A model generated the notes under the pieces. That model was not told the origin of the DNA, made no database searches, and was given only the letters and a program-made list of their open reading frames with translations. Position numbers and translations under genes: made by a program. Positions 10,305-18,253 of a DNA stretch of 64,000 nt are shown in pieces. The stretch's first letter is position 1, and every line of letters starts with the position of its first letter. This stretch comes from Mesorhizobium xinjiangense (GTDB taxonomy: Bacteria; Pseudomonadota; Alphaproteobacteria; Rhizobiales; Rhizobiaceae): contig NZ_WOAC01000004.1 of NCBI RefSeq assembly GCF_009749525.1, positions 62,001 through 126,000 of the forward strand, given 5' to 3'.

Positions 10305-11611
10305 GCAACGCTGGCGGGCAGACCACAAAAGGGCAGGGCAAGAACAGCAGGGCCGGCGCCGGACCGTTCTCGCTTTTCGAGCGCATGGTCGCCTGGCGCT
10401 ATCTGCGCTCGCGCCGCAAGGAGGCGTTCATCTCGGTGATCGCGTCGATCTCCTTCGTCGGCATCATGCTCGGCGTCGCGACGCTGATCATCGTGATGGC
10501 CGTGATGAACGGATTTCGCGCCGAACTGCTGACGCGCATTCTCGGCACCAACGGCCACATGATCCTGCAGCCGATCGACCGCCCGCTCGACGACTACGCC
10601 GCGGTGGCCGAGCGCATCGAAGGCGTCAGGGGCGTCAAATACGCCATCCCGCTGGTCGAGGGCCAGGTGCTGGCCTCGGGCAATCTGGGCAACGGAACGG
10701 GCGCGCTCGTGCGCGGCATCCGCGAACAGGATATCAAGCGGGTCGAACTTGTGGCCCGCGATATCCGTCAGGGAACGCTCGACGGGTTCGACGGATCGCA
10801 GGGCGTGGCGATCGGCGTGCGCATGGCGGAAAATCTCGGTCTCGGGATCGGCGATTCGATCACGCTGACCTCGCCCGAAGGCGACGTCACGCCGTTCGGA
10901 ACCGTGCCGCGGCAGAAATCCTATCCGGTGACCGCGATATTCGAGATCGGCATGTCGGAATATGACGCCTCGATCGTCTTCATGCCGCTGTCGGAGGCGC
11001 AGCTCTATTTCAACAGCGAGGGCAAGGCGCAGACGATCGAGATCTCGGTCGAGGACCCCGATGCGGTCGACGCGTTGAAGCAACCGGTCGAGATCGCCGC
11101 GCAGCGCCAGCTCTATCTGAGCGATTGGCGCCAGCGCAACCAGACCTTCTTTTCGGCCCTGCAGGTCGAGCGCAACGTCATGTTCATGATCCTGACCCTG
11201 ATCGTGCTGGTGGCCGCTCTCAACATCATTTCGGGTCTGGTCATGCTGGTGAAGGACAAGTCGCACGACATTGCGATCCTGCGCACGATGGGGGCGACGC
11301 GTGGCTCCATCATGCGCATCTTCGTGATGACCGGGGCGGCAATCGGAGTCACGGGGACAGCGGCCGGCGTCGTTCTCGGCATCATTGTCTGCCTGAACGT
11401 CGAATCGATCCGTGCCTTCTTCTCCTGGCTGTCGGGAACGCGGCTGTTCGATCCGGAGCTCTATTTCCTCAGTCAGTTGCCGGCCAAGATGAACGCGGGA
11501 GAGACGGTGTCGGTCATCGTGATGGCGCTGGTCCTGTCTCTTCTGGCGACGATCTTTCCTGCCTGGCGGGCCGCGCGGCTCGATCCTGTCGAGGCGCTGA
11601 GGTACGAATGA
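10301..11611 (+). CDS. lolC: Lipoprotein-releasing system permease LolC/LolE type
   Basis: Inner-membrane subunit of the LolCDE transporter that extracts lipoproteins for transfer to LolA and the outer membrane. The 436-residue protein has the N-terminal cytoplasmic [14 protein letters not shown], one membrane segment near residues 45-68, a large periplasmic domain, and three C-terminal segments ending in the FtsX-family signature [14 protein letters not shown]. Alphaproteobacteria use a single LolC/E-like protein as homodimer. The start is the ATG overlapping the proS stop; its own stop overlaps the start of lolD, so the three genes are translationally coupled. Confidence 0.93.
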   Translation: MSNAGGQTTKGQGKNSRAGAGPFSLFERMVAWRYLRSRRKEAFISVIASISFVGIMLGVATLIIVMAVMNGFRAELLTRILGTNGHMILQPIDRPLDDYAAVAERIEGVRGVKYAIPLVEGQVLASGNLGNGTGALVRGIREQDIKRVELVARDIRQGTLDGFDGSQGVAIGVRMAENLGLGIGDSITLTSPEGDVTPFGTVPRQKSYPVTAIFEIGMSEYDASIVFMPLSEAQLYFNSEGKAQTIEISVEDPDAVDALKQPVEIAAQRQLYLSDWRQRNQTFFSALQVERNVMFMILTLIVLVAALNIISGLVMLVKDKSHDIAILRTMGATRGSIMRIFVMTGAAIGVTGTAAGVVLGIIVCLNVESIRAFFSWLSGTRLFDPELYFLSQLPAKMNAGETVSVIVMALVLSLLATIFPAWRAARLDPVEALRYE

Positions 11612-12294
11612 TGGCGTCCGACCCGGTTTTGCAGTTGCAGCGCGTCGAGCGCCGCTTTCGACAGGGCACGAAGACGCTGTCCATCCTGGACGGTGCCGAC
11701 TTCGCCCTTCGCCGCGGCGAGATGGTGGCGCTTGTCGCTCCCTCGGGCGCCGGCAAGTCGACGCTGCTGCATCTGGCAGGGCTGCTGGAGCGTCCCGACG
11801 CCGGCGACGTCGTGCTGAACGGCCAATCCTGCGGCAAGCTGTCGGACGATGCACGCACGGCAATCCGCCGCAACGATGTGGGTTTCGTCTACCAGTTCCA
11901 TCATCTCCTGCCCGAATTCTCCGCGCTCGAGAACATCGTCCTGCCGCAGCTCGTGCACGGCCTGGCGCGCCAGGAAGCCGAACACCGCGCCACGCAGCTC
12001 CTCGACTATATGAAGATCGCCAAGCGGGCGGGGCATCGGCCGGCCGAACTGTCCGGTGGTGAACAACAGCGCGTGGCGATCGCGCGTGCGGTTGCCAATG
12101 CGCCTCTGGTGCTGCTGGCCGACGAGCCGACCGGCAATCTCGATCCGGTCACGGCCGGATACGTCTTCGAAGCGCTTGAGGCGCTGGTGCGTCATTCGGG
12201 TCTCTCGGCCCTGATTGCCACGCACAATCACGAACTGGCCGGACGCATGGACCGCAAGGTCACGCTGACGGACGGCAAGATCATTCCGGCCTGA
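11608..12294 (+). CDS. lolD: Lipoprotein-releasing system ATP-binding protein LolD
   Basis: ATPase that powers LolCDE lipoprotein release. The 228-residue protein has Walker [10 protein letters not shown] (44-52; the first residue is Ala where Gly is usual), signature LSGGEQQR (148-155) and Walker B VLLADEPT (168-175) with GNLD following. The ATG at 11608 overlaps the lolC stop; a second ATG at 11611 is also possible. In related genomes dnaE usually follows; here a repeat region and the SOS-type peptide gene follow instead. Confidence 0.95.
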   Translation: MMASDPVLQLQRVERRFRQGTKTLSILDGADFALRRGEMVALVAPSGAGKSTLLHLAGLLERPDAGDVVLNGQSCGKLSDDARTAIRRNDVGFVYQFHHLLPEFSALENIVLPQLVHGLARQEAEHRATQLLDYMKIAKRAGHRPAELSGGEQQRVAIARAVANAPLVLLADEPTGNLDPVTAGYVFEALEALVRHSGLSALIATHNHELAGRMDRKVTLTDGKIIPA

Positions 12295-12326
12295 CGAATT
12301 CCCGAACGCGTGAATCTGGCTGTGCC

Positions 12327-12392
12327 GCCAGATCAATATGTTGGAGCATCTGCCTTTCGCTCAAACGACCTCGTTTGAGCGGGGCATGCTCC
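12327..12392 (+). repeat. Palindromic intergenic repeat, copy 1 (right half only)
   Basis: Contains GATCAATATGTTGGAGCAT followed by the palindrome GCTCAAACGA-cc-TCGTTTGAGC (12359-12380) inside outer arms GGAGCAT/ATGCTCC (12343-12392). It matches the second palindrome of the full copies at 12624-12736 and 22588-22700, with mismatches. Its strong hairpin just after lolD could end the proS-lolCD transcript. The structure resembles the rhizobial intergenic mosaic elements (RIME), but this needs alignment. Confidence 0.8.
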
Positions 12393-12445
12393 ATGACATC
12401 GCGCTTGGGGCCGATGCGAAGTGTCAGGAGCATATCCCGGCTGGC

Positions 12446-12475
12446 TTGACAAAAAGAACAAACATGGAACATATT
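12446..12475 (+). promoter_or_regulatory. Promoter with LexA box GAAC-N7-GAAC
   Basis: A perfect -35 TTGACA (12446-12451) is followed by GAAC (12456-12459), seven bases, and GAAC (12467-12470); a -10-like CATATT follows at 12470-12475. In alphaproteobacteria LexA binds direct repeats GAAC-N7-GAAC (GTTC-N7-GTTC on the other strand). The box fills the spacer between -35 and -10, the best position for repression. The only gene downstream on this strand is the 28-residue peptide at 12504. Confidence 0.85.
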
Positions 12476-12503
12476 GCATACAGATAGAAAACATGAGGGT
12501 TCC

Positions 12504-12590
12504 ATGACCGATCTCTTGCAGGATGTCGTCTCGCTCGTTTCCGTCAGCACCTTCATCGTCGCCATGGCGATGTGGATCGGCGCATTTTGA
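12504..12590 (+). CDS. Putative SOS-induced 28-residue single-helix membrane peptide (SidA-like)
   Basis: A short frame, MTDLLQDVV at its start and MAMWIGAF at its end, 28 residues. Residues 8-28 form one hydrophobic helix; the first seven are polar and acidic, so an inner-membrane peptide with its N terminus in the cytoplasm is likely. A GAGGG ribosome-binding site lies 4 bases before the ATG, and the promoter carries a perfect LexA box (12456-12470). Caulobacter SidA, a 29-residue LexA-controlled membrane peptide, blocks cell division through FtsW/FtsN; size, topology and control agree, but sequence homology is not shown. Function as a division inhibitor is inference; expression under DNA damage is well supported by the promoter. 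Confidence 0.7.
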   Translation: MTDLLQDVVSLVSVSTFIVAMAMWIGAF

Positions 12591-12623
12591 AGGCGCCGTT
12601 GACCGGCCGGATGGCTGGTCGCC

Positions 12624-12736
12624 TAGCGCGCATTCGCTTCAAACGGAAACGTTTGAAGCAAAGATATGCGCGCCAGCTCAATATGTTGGAGCATGTACCT
12701 TTCGCTCAAACGATTCCGTTTGAGCGGGACATGCTT
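12624..12736 (+). repeat. Palindromic intergenic repeat, copy 2 (full length, two palindromes)
   Basis: A 113-base element beginning TAGCGCGCATTCGCTTC and ending CGGGACATGCT. It has two palindromes: GCTTCAAACG-gaaa-CGTTTGAAGC... at 12636-12659 and GCTCAAACG-attc-CGTTTGAGC at 12704-12725, joined by a linker GATATGCGCGCCAGCTCAAT. Copy 4 at 22588-22700 has the same length and order. With copy 1 it flanks the LexA-controlled peptide gene. The next gene, ggt, ends at 12788 on the opposite strand, so the element may also end that transcript. Confidence 0.88.
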
Positions 12737-12787
12737 CAGACATTATGTGTTCGGGAGTGTGTCGCCCGATCCGGCCGTGCGCGCCGG

Positions 12788-14548
12788 TCAGTCGCCGAGC
12801 ACCACGCCCTCACGGCGCGGATCGGCGCCGCCGACGAGCCGGTCGTCGACAACAGATACGCCGTGCAGGCCGGAGTTGAGCGCGCGGGTCGTAACGTCGA
12901 ATCCCAGCGCGGCGAGATCGTCCGCCATTTCCTCGGCCGGTGTTCCGGCTTCAAGGGCGTAGTCGCCGAAGCGGTTGGTCAGATGTGGCAGCGCAATCGC
13001 CTGCTGGATGTCCATCTTCCAGTCGATCAGGGCGATGATCGTGTTGGCGACATAGGGAATGATGTTGCTGCCGCCCGGCGAGCCCAGGGCGTGAACGGGC
13101 GCACCGTCACGCAGGATGATGGTCGGCGACATGGAGGAGCGCGGGCGCTTGCCGGGCTCGACGCGGTTGGCCACCGCCGCGCCATTGTCCTGTGGCACGA
13201 AGGAAAAGTCGGTGAGCTGGTTGTTGAGCAGAAAGCCGGCCGCCATCAGCCGGGCGCCAAACCCGTTCTCGATCGAGGTGGTCATGGAGGCGATGTTGCC
13301 TGCCTCGTCGACGATGACGAAATGCGATGTCGAAGGACGCTCGGTCTCGATGCCGTCCATGCGCAGCTCGGCCTTGTCCCAGGGCGGCTCGCCGGGCGTT
13401 ACCTCGTCCTGGGCAAGGGCGGCCGGGCGGCGGATGAGGGCGGAACGCGTGGCAAGATAACCGGCGTTCAGGAGCCCCTTGGGCATGGAGACGAAATCGC
13501 TGTCGGCCATGTAGCGCCCGCGATCGGCAAAGGCCAGGCGGGTCGCGTCGCCGATCAGCCGCCAGCTTTCGGGGTCTTGCGGTCCGAGGCCGGCGAGGTC
13601 GAAATGCTCGAGCATGCCGAGGATCTGGCCGACCGTGAGCGCGCCGGAGGAGGGCGGTCCCATGCCGCAGACTTCATATCCGCGATAAGGCGCGCAGACG
13701 GCCGGGCGTTCCTTTGCCTGGTAGGCGGCCATGTCTTTCGCCGACAGCTTGCCCGGATTGGTCGGGTGACCGTTGACCGCGTCGACGATCTGTTGCGCGA
13801 TCTCTCCCTCGTAGAACGCGTCCGGGCCGTCCTCGGCGATGATCCTCAGCGAACGGGCATAGTCGGGATTGCGCAACAGCGTGCCGGCCGTCAGCGGCGC
13901 GCCGTCGTCGTCGAAGAAATAGGCGCGCGTGCCGGTTTGGCCCGACAGCCGCTTGGCGTCCGCCGCGATCAGGCTTGCCAGCCGTGGCGATACGGCAAAG
14001 CCGTCTTCGGCCATCGTGGCCGCCGGCTCGAACAATTGCCGCCAGGGCAGCTTGCCGTATTTCGCGTGGGTCATTTCCATCAGCCGCACGACACCCGGCA
14101 CGCCCACCGAGCGACCGCCGACCACGGCATCGAAAAAGGGCAGCGGCTTGCCCGAGGCGTCGAGAAACAGCTCGCCGGTGGTGGCGGCCGGGGCTGTTTC
14201 GCGGCCGTCGATCGTCGTCACCGTCCCGCTTGCCGCGTCATACCAGACGAGAAAGGCGCCGCCGCCCAGGCCGGACGATTGCGGCTCGACCAGGCCGAGA
14301 ACCGTTTGCACCGCGACGAGCGCATCGGCCGCACTTCCGCCCTGGCGCAGGATTTTGCGTCCGGCTTCGGCCGCCAGCGGATTGGCGGCCGCCACCATGT
14401 GGCGCTCTGCCGTGACGGCTTTTTGCGCAGCGAGGCCGGTCGCGCCCTCCGGGGCAATGGCGTCGGCCGCCTGCTGGGCATGTAAAGGACTGGCAAGTGA
14501 GACAGCCAGGGCGAGAAGCAGGGGCATGCTCAGTCTGGCAATTTGCAT
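12788..14548 (-). CDS. ggt: Gamma-glutamyltransferase precursor
   Basis: Periplasmic enzyme that cleaves and transfers the gamma-glutamyl group of glutathione and its conjugates. The 586-residue precursor starts with a signal peptide MQIARLSMPLLLALAVSLAS ending near AQQA. The autoprocessing nucleophile is the Thr at about residue 407 in RPSTSHFVIVDEAGN; the small subunit keeps TTSIENGFGARL and the glycine-rich GSPGGSNIIPYV. An upstream in-frame extension is rejected because it runs through lipB in another frame and lacks a signal sequence. The start is 2 bases after the lipB stop, so the two genes form one minus-strand operon. Confidence 0.93.
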   Translation of the reverse strand: MQIARLSMPLLLALAVSLASPLHAQQAADAIAPEGATGLAAQKAVTAERHMVAAANPLAAEAGRKILRQGGSAADALVAVQTVLGLVEPQSSGLGGGAFLVWYDAASGTVTTIDGRETAPAATTGELFLDASGKPLPFFDAVVGGRSVGVPGVVRLMEMTHAKYGKLPWRQLFEPAATMAEDGFAVSPRLASLIAADAKRLSGQTGTRAYFFDDDGAPLTAGTLLRNPDYARSLRIIAEDGPDAFYEGEIAQQIVDAVNGHPTNPGKLSAKDMAAYQAKERPAVCAPYRGYEVCGMGPPSSGALTVGQILGMLEHFDLAGLGPQDPESWRLIGDATRLAFADRGRYMADSDFVSMPKGLLNAGYLATRSALIRRPAALAQDEVTPGEPPWDKAELRMDGIETERPSTSHFVIVDEAGNIASMTTSIENGFGARLMAAGFLLNNQLTDFSFVPQDNGAAVANRVEPGKRPRSSMSPTIILRDGAPVHALGSPGGSNIIPYVANTIIALIDWKMDIQQAIALPHLTNRFGDYALEAGTPAEEMADDLAALGFDVTTRALNSGLHGVSVVDDRLVGGADPRREGVVLGD

Positions 14549-14550
14549 CG

Positions 14551-15297
14551 TCAGGCACTCCTTCGAACGGTCCCGCCGGCATCGGCCGCTTCGCTGGCGC
14601 CGAACACCTCCTCGAACGACGCCCGCAACGCCACATCGAAATCGGCCATCGTCACCGGTAGTCCGAGATCGACAAGGCTGGTGACGCCATGACCGGAGAT
14701 GCCGCACGGCACGATCCCCGAAAAATGGTCGAGCTCAGGTTCTATATTGACGGCGATGCCGTGAAAACTCACCCATTTGCGCAGGCGTATGCCGATGGCA
14801 GCGATCTTGTCCTCGGCGGGCCCGCCGTCGGCAAGCGGCGGCTTGTCCGGCCGCATCACCCAGACGCCGACCCGGTCTTCCCGGCGCTCGCCGCGCACGT
14901 TGAACCGCGCCAACGCTCGTATGATCCATTCCTCGAGCGCGGCCACGAAGGCGCGCACGTCTTCCTGCCGGCGCTTGAGATCGAGCATGACATAGGCAAC
15001 GCGCTGGCCCGGCCCGTGATAAGTGTATTCTCCACCGCGGCCTGCCTGATAGACTGGAAACCGGTCTGGCTCGATCAGGTCGCCGGGGCGCGCGCTCGTG
15101 CCGGCCGTATAGAGCGCGGGATGTTCCACCAGCCAGACGCATTCGCGTGCCGATCCTGCGCGGATATCCGCCGCACGGCTCTCCATGAATTGAAGCGCGG
15201 CATCATAGTCGACAAGGCCCGGCTCGATGCGCCACTCGACGGACGGGGCGCCTGGAGCCGGGAAGAATTTTAGTCCTGGAGCGTGTCGTTGGGGCAT
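14551..15297 (-). CDS. lipB: Octanoyltransferase (lipoate biosynthesis)
   Basis: Moves the octanoyl group from acyl carrier protein to the lipoyl domains of 2-oxoacid dehydrogenases and GcvH, the first step of lipoate synthesis. The 248-residue protein shows [12 protein letters not shown] (87-98), the catalytic Lys164 in DKIAAIGIR, and the catalytic Cys198 in [13 protein letters not shown]. It is followed by ggt after 2 bases. About 170 bases separate its start from the tRNA-Leu gene on the other strand; the promoter should lie there. Confidence 0.95.
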   Translation of the reverse strand: MPQRHAPGLKFFPAPGAPSVEWRIEPGLVDYDAALQFMESRAADIRAGSARECVWLVEHPALYTAGTSARPGDLIEPDRFPVYQAGRGGEYTYHGPGQRVAYVMLDLKRRQEDVRAFVAALEEWIIRALARFNVRGERREDRVGVWVMRPDKPPLADGGPAEDKIAAIGIRLRKWVSFHGIAVNIEPELDHFSGIVPCGISGHGVTSLVDLGLPVTMADFDVALRASFEEVFGASEAADAGGTVRRSA

Positions 15298-15470
15298 GAC
15301 GAAGTTCCTTCGCCGCTACATATGGCGGCAAATGCGGGCGAGGTCCAGAACGGCTTGAACAGGCTTTTCCGGTCCTGGATGTCAGGGCAAAATATTGGCG
15401 CCATGAGGCTTGTTTCGCTGGGGCCGATTTGCTACATGCGCCGAGCCGACAGGGTCGGCTTCTACCACGT

Positions 15471-15555
15471 GCGGTCGTGGCGGAATTGGTAGACGCGCAG
15501 CGTTGAGGTCGCTGTGGGGCAACCCGTGGAAGTTCGAGTCTTCTCGACCGCACCA
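15471..15555 (+). tRNA. tRNA-Leu (anticodon GAG)
   Basis: An 85-base class II tRNA with encoded CCA. The acceptor arms GCGGTCG and CGACCGC pair perfectly. The D arm holds GCGGAATTGGTAGACGCG; the anticodon stem is CAGCG/CGCTG with loop TTGAGGT, giving anticodon GAG for CUC/CUU leucine codons. A long variable arm (TGGGGCAACCCGTG) and the T loop TTCGAGT follow. All parts expected of a leucine tRNA are present. Confidence 0.97.
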
Positions 15556-15763
15556 GTCTTCAAGTGAAAATCGTTGTTTTACAACACGTTGGGATCAAGC
15601 GCTCCGCGCGTCCGCGCGATGCGTGCGGCGCACGGGTTCCTTCAATGGCCGTTCTGGCACGATTCCCGCCCGCATCGCCGCTTCGCCGGCCGTCACAACC
15701 TCCGTGCGTCAAACCCGCGCGCGTTCAGCTGTCACATTGCTGCTGCGGTTCGCCATGCCGCAA

Positions 15764-15780
15764 ATCTGGGGACCCCAGAT
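15764..15780 (+). promoter_or_regulatory. Perfect 17-base palindrome upstream of cox11
   Basis: ATCTGGGG-A-CCCCAGAT, eight perfect pairs around one base, ending 15 bases before the cox11 start. The position suits an operator or an RNA hairpin that hides the ribosome-binding region. No regulator is assigned; copper response is only a guess from the downstream genes. Confidence 0.5.
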
Positions 15781-15795
15781 GAACGAAAGCAGTGC

Positions 15796-16449
15796 ATGAG
15801 TTCCCCTCGCACAAGCAACATCCGCGTTTTGGCGCTGATTGGAACCATTCTGACCGTCATGACGGGGTTGGTGGTCTATTCGCCGACGCTCTATCAGCTG
15901 TTTTGTGCTGTGACCGGCTACGGCGGCACCGTGCAGCGCGCCATTGCAAAGCAGCCGGACACGGCGTCGACAAACGAGAAAGTCACTGTTTCGTTCGACG
16001 CCAATGTGGCACCCGGTCTGCCCTGGGAGTTCCGGTCCGAGCAAAGACGGGTCGAGACCCGGTTCGGAGAGCCGACCAAGGTCTATTACTACGCCAAGAA
16101 CAATTCCGATGAGACGGTTGTCGCCCGGGCGGTGTTCAACGTCACACCGAACCAGACCGCGCCGTATTTCTTCAAGATCGAGTGCTTCTGCTTCACCGAA
16201 GAGAAGCTCGCGCCGGGCGAAAGCGCCCGCATGCCGCTCGTGTTCTATGTCGATGAGCATATGCTGAAGGACAAGGATGCCGAGATGTTCCGCAACATCA
16301 CCCTGTCCTATACCTTCTTCCGGCAGAAGCAGCTCTCGCCCGAGGAGGTCGAGGCCGCGCGCGATCTCAAGGCGGGCTCGCAAGCCACGGAGGCAAAACT
16401 GAAAAAGGCCGAAACGGTCGGCTTCGACAACGACGCGCCACGGCGATGA
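15796..16449 (+). CDS. ctaG: Cytochrome c oxidase assembly protein CtaG/Cox11
   Basis: Membrane-anchored copper chaperone that helps insert CuB into subunit I of aa3-type oxidases. The 217-residue protein has one N-terminal membrane segment (VLALIGTILTVMTGLVVYS), the conserved YQLFCAVTGYGGT with Cys37, and the copper motif CFCF at Cys130/Cys132, then MPLVFYVD. In most relatives cox11 stands in a ctaCDBGE oxidase operon; here no oxidase gene is near and the partner is a PCuAC-like gene that overlaps its stop. An upstream in-frame extension is rejected as unlike the family. The C-terminal 35 residues are a charged tail. Confidence 0.93.
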   Translation: MSSPRTSNIRVLALIGTILTVMTGLVVYSPTLYQLFCAVTGYGGTVQRAIAKQPDTASTNEKVTVSFDANVAPGLPWEFRSEQRRVETRFGEPTKVYYYAKNNSDETVVARAVFNVTPNQTAPYFFKIECFCFTEEKLAPGESARMPLVFYVDEHMLKDKDAEMFRNITLSYTFFRQKQLSPEEVEAARDLKAGSQATEAKLKKAETVGFDNDAPRR

Positions 16450-16496
16450 AAACGATGCCGTTGTTCGGGGACCTGTGTGGAGGGGAGAGACGAAGG

Positions 16497-17012
16497 ATGA
16501 CCGAGATGTCGACCACCAGGCGCCGTCCGGCGCGCCCGTATCGCCGCTTGCTGGAACTCAAGTCCCTGTTCTTGGCAGCCGCGCTGGCTCTTGCCTGGGC
16601 TGTCCCCAATTTTCCGGCCGGCGCGCTCGCCCACAGCTACAAGCACGGCTCCATCGCGGTCGGTCACGTCTGGGCGCCGCCGCCAGAGGAAAATGCCGAC
16701 GGCATCGCTGTTTACGGACCGCTCCTCAACGGGGGCGATACCGCCGTCCGGTTGGTCGGGGCCTCCAGCCCGATTGCCGATGCGGTGCGCTTCCGGATGG
16801 CGAACGACGGTGAGGCGGCGACCTGGCCCGAAAGCATCGACCTGCCGCCGAACAAGCCCGTCTCGCTCGCCGCGTGGAGTGAGCACATCTGGCTTTCGGG
16901 ACTTCACCAACCGCTCGAAGCGGGCGACACGTTCGACCTCATCCTGGATTTCGGGCCGGAGGGAAAGCTGCCGGTCAAAGTGATTGTCGAAGACGCGGGG
17001 GCGCAGCATTAG
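16497..17012 (+). CDS. PCuAC-like periplasmic copper chaperone, copper motif altered
   Basis: Resembles the PCu(A)C (DUF461) family that carries Cu(I) to CuA and CuB sites. From this start 171 residues; an Arg-rich N terminus and a hydrophobic segment FLAAALALAWAVP ending near ALAHS look like a signal peptide. RLVGASSPIADAV and the beta-sandwich core fit the family. The copper motif is not canonical: where HxM is expected the protein has EHIWLSGL, and the earlier His/Met site reads RFRMAND. Alternative starts are 16446 (overlapping the cox11 stop) and 16506 (AAGGA 8 bases before). Its TAG stop is supplied by the repeat that begins at 17010. Confidence 0.72.
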   Translation: MTEMSTTRRRPARPYRRLLELKSLFLAAALALAWAVPNFPAGALAHSYKHGSIAVGHVWAPPPEENADGIAVYGPLLNGGDTAVRLVGASSPIADAVRFRMANDGEAATWPESIDLPPNKPVSLAAWSEHIWLSGLHQPLEAGDTFDLILDFGPEGKLPVKVIVEDAGAQH

Positions 17013-17055
17013 CGCGCGTTCGCTTCAAACGATTCCGTTTCAGCGGGACATGTTC
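17010..17055 (+). repeat. Palindromic intergenic repeat, copy 3 (hybrid short form)
   Basis: Begins TAGCGCGCGTTCGCTTC like the full copies, but after CAAACG it continues with ATTCCGTTTCAGCGGGACAT, the right half of the second palindrome. The central part is missing, as if the two AAACG cores had recombined. The TAG at its left end is the stop codon of the preceding gene. Confidence 0.8.
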
Positions 17056-17218
17056 TTGCGGGAGGGCCGCACGCTGTTGCCCCGAGGCATCACATGATGA
17101 AGATCAGCCACTTCCGCCATTCGAAACCGAAGGCGCGTGAATGGTACCGGCTGAAATAAAGCGTTAACCATAAGCCCTTACTTGCCAATAGATCGCTGTT
17201 CAATTTTTCGGGGTCACG

Positions 17219-17836
17219 ATGTCCATTTCGCGCCGCAGTTTGCTTTTCGGTCTTCCCTTGTTCGTCGCCGGCTGTTCCGTCACCAATATACGATCGGATG
17301 CATTGAATTATGCTGCCATCCGCAGCGAGGCGTTTCCGATCGATGCTCTCCCACTGAATAAGATCAATCCCGATCTTCGGCGCCGGGAAGTTGACTTCGA
17401 CGGGGATTATCCGGCTGGGACCATCATCGTGAACACGCCGGAACGCCGCCTCTACTACGTACTCGGCGACGGTCGGGCCATGCGATATGGCATCGGCGTC
17501 GGGCGCGAGGGCCTGACGCTTCGCGGAAACGCCGTCATCGGGCGCAAGGCGAAATGGCCGAGCTGGACGCCGACTCAGAACATGATCAGGCGCGAGAAGC
17601 GTTACGCCAAATATGCCGCCGGCGTTCCCGGCGGCCTGCGCAATCCGCTCGGCGCACGCGCGCTGTATCTGTATCGCGGCGGCCGCGACACGATGTTCCG
17701 CATACACGGGACCAATCAGCCAACGACGATCGGCGGGGCGGTGTCCAGCGGTTGTATCCGGATGACCAACCACGATGTGATCGACCTGTATGACCGGGTG
17801 TCCACCGGCGCCAGGGTGGTCGTCATTCAGGCGTGA
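17219..17836 (+). CDS. L,D-transpeptidase (YkuD domain), probable lipoprotein
   Basis: Cross-links peptidoglycan stems or attaches proteins to the wall in the periplasm. The 205-residue protein starts MSISRRSLLFGLPLFVAGCS: twin Arg, hydrophobic stretch and a lipobox (VAGC, Cys19), so it is likely lipid-anchored. The YkuD core covers about residues 60-200, with the catalytic pattern HGTNQPTTIG (His163) and SSGCIRM (Cys179). The ATG used lies just after a TTTTCGGGGTCACG leader. Genes of this ErfK/YbiS type are multiple in rhizobia; the individual role cannot be told. Confidence 0.92.
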   Translation: MSISRRSLLFGLPLFVAGCSVTNIRSDALNYAAIRSEAFPIDALPLNKINPDLRRREVDFDGDYPAGTIIVNTPERRLYYVLGDGRAMRYGIGVGREGLTLRGNAVIGRKAKWPSWTPTQNMIRREKRYAKYAAGVPGGLRNPLGARALYLYRGGRDTMFRIHGTNQPTTIGGAVSSGCIRMTNHDVIDLYDRVSTGARVVVIQA

Positions 17837-18253
17837 GGCGAACGGCAAGGGCTGCGGAAACGATCGGCTCAGCAGGTGTGCGATAACGCCATGTCGCGCG
17901 GGTACGTATTGCTAATATGCTGACCATCTCCCGTATGGAGGCAACGGCGGGGTCGGCCGGTCATCCCACTCCGGTCGACCCCACTTCTTCGACGTTGGCC
18001 TCACGCGCTCACCGATTGGCCAAGACGTCTTGCCGTCCCGTCCGGCGTGCCGCGGGCCGGGAAGGGAAGGGCCATCACCCGTTCAGGGGCGTCGTTTCCT
18101 GATTGACGGTAGGCGTCAAAGTCCGTCGCGGGACATGCTGTGCCCAGCATGTCCGGATTTTTCGCATTTGCGGACGGAGAACCGGTTTCCACTTCTCCCG
18201 GAATTGCTCTAGAGCTTGGCATCGAACCCGAAGCAATCCCAGCGGGAGGCGCC
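17837..18253. other. 417-base leader/intergenic region before mgtE
   Basis: No gene seen. It holds a hairpin GGGGTCGGCCGG/CCGGTCGACCCC at about 17951-17986, a second perfect hairpin GGACATGCT-gtgccc-AGCATGTCC followed by GGATTTTT (18132-18162), and a mosaic repeat fragment at 18164-18215. The mgtE ribosome-binding site GGAGG (18244-18248) closes the region. Whether the hairpins control mgtE or are only repeat debris is open. Confidence 0.6.
18132..18215. repeat. Mosaic of two repeat fragments upstream of mgtE
   Basis: The left part GGGACATGCT with its inverted partner AGCATGTCC equals the outer arm of the palindromic repeat seen at 12624 and 22588. The right part, read on the minus strand as AGAGCAATTCCGGGAGAAGT then GGAAACCGGTTCTCCGTCCG, resembles a second short repeat widespread in rhizobial genomes; a shorter fragment is at 24073-24108. 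Both families meet here without a gap. Confidence 0.55.

Noticed and set aside
12624-12736. Insertion sequence or CRISPR unit at the repeats
   Set aside because: No transposase frame, no target duplication seen, and copies are kilobases apart with palindromic structure; short mosaic repeats explain it better.
12572-14485. Plus-strand frame of 637 codons opposite ggt
   Set aside because: No family resemblance and it runs through a repeat at its start; ggt on the minus strand has signal peptide and catalytic Thr.
15556-15763. Upstream part of a longer cox11 frame (start 15574)
   Set aside because: The extra 74 residues are Arg/His/Ala-rich and unlike any Cox11; the membrane anchor begins right after the ATG at 15796.
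18140-18253. N-terminal extension of MgtE by 38 residues
   Set aside because: Would translate a hairpin and repeat DNA; a GGAGG site stands correctly before the ATG at 18254.
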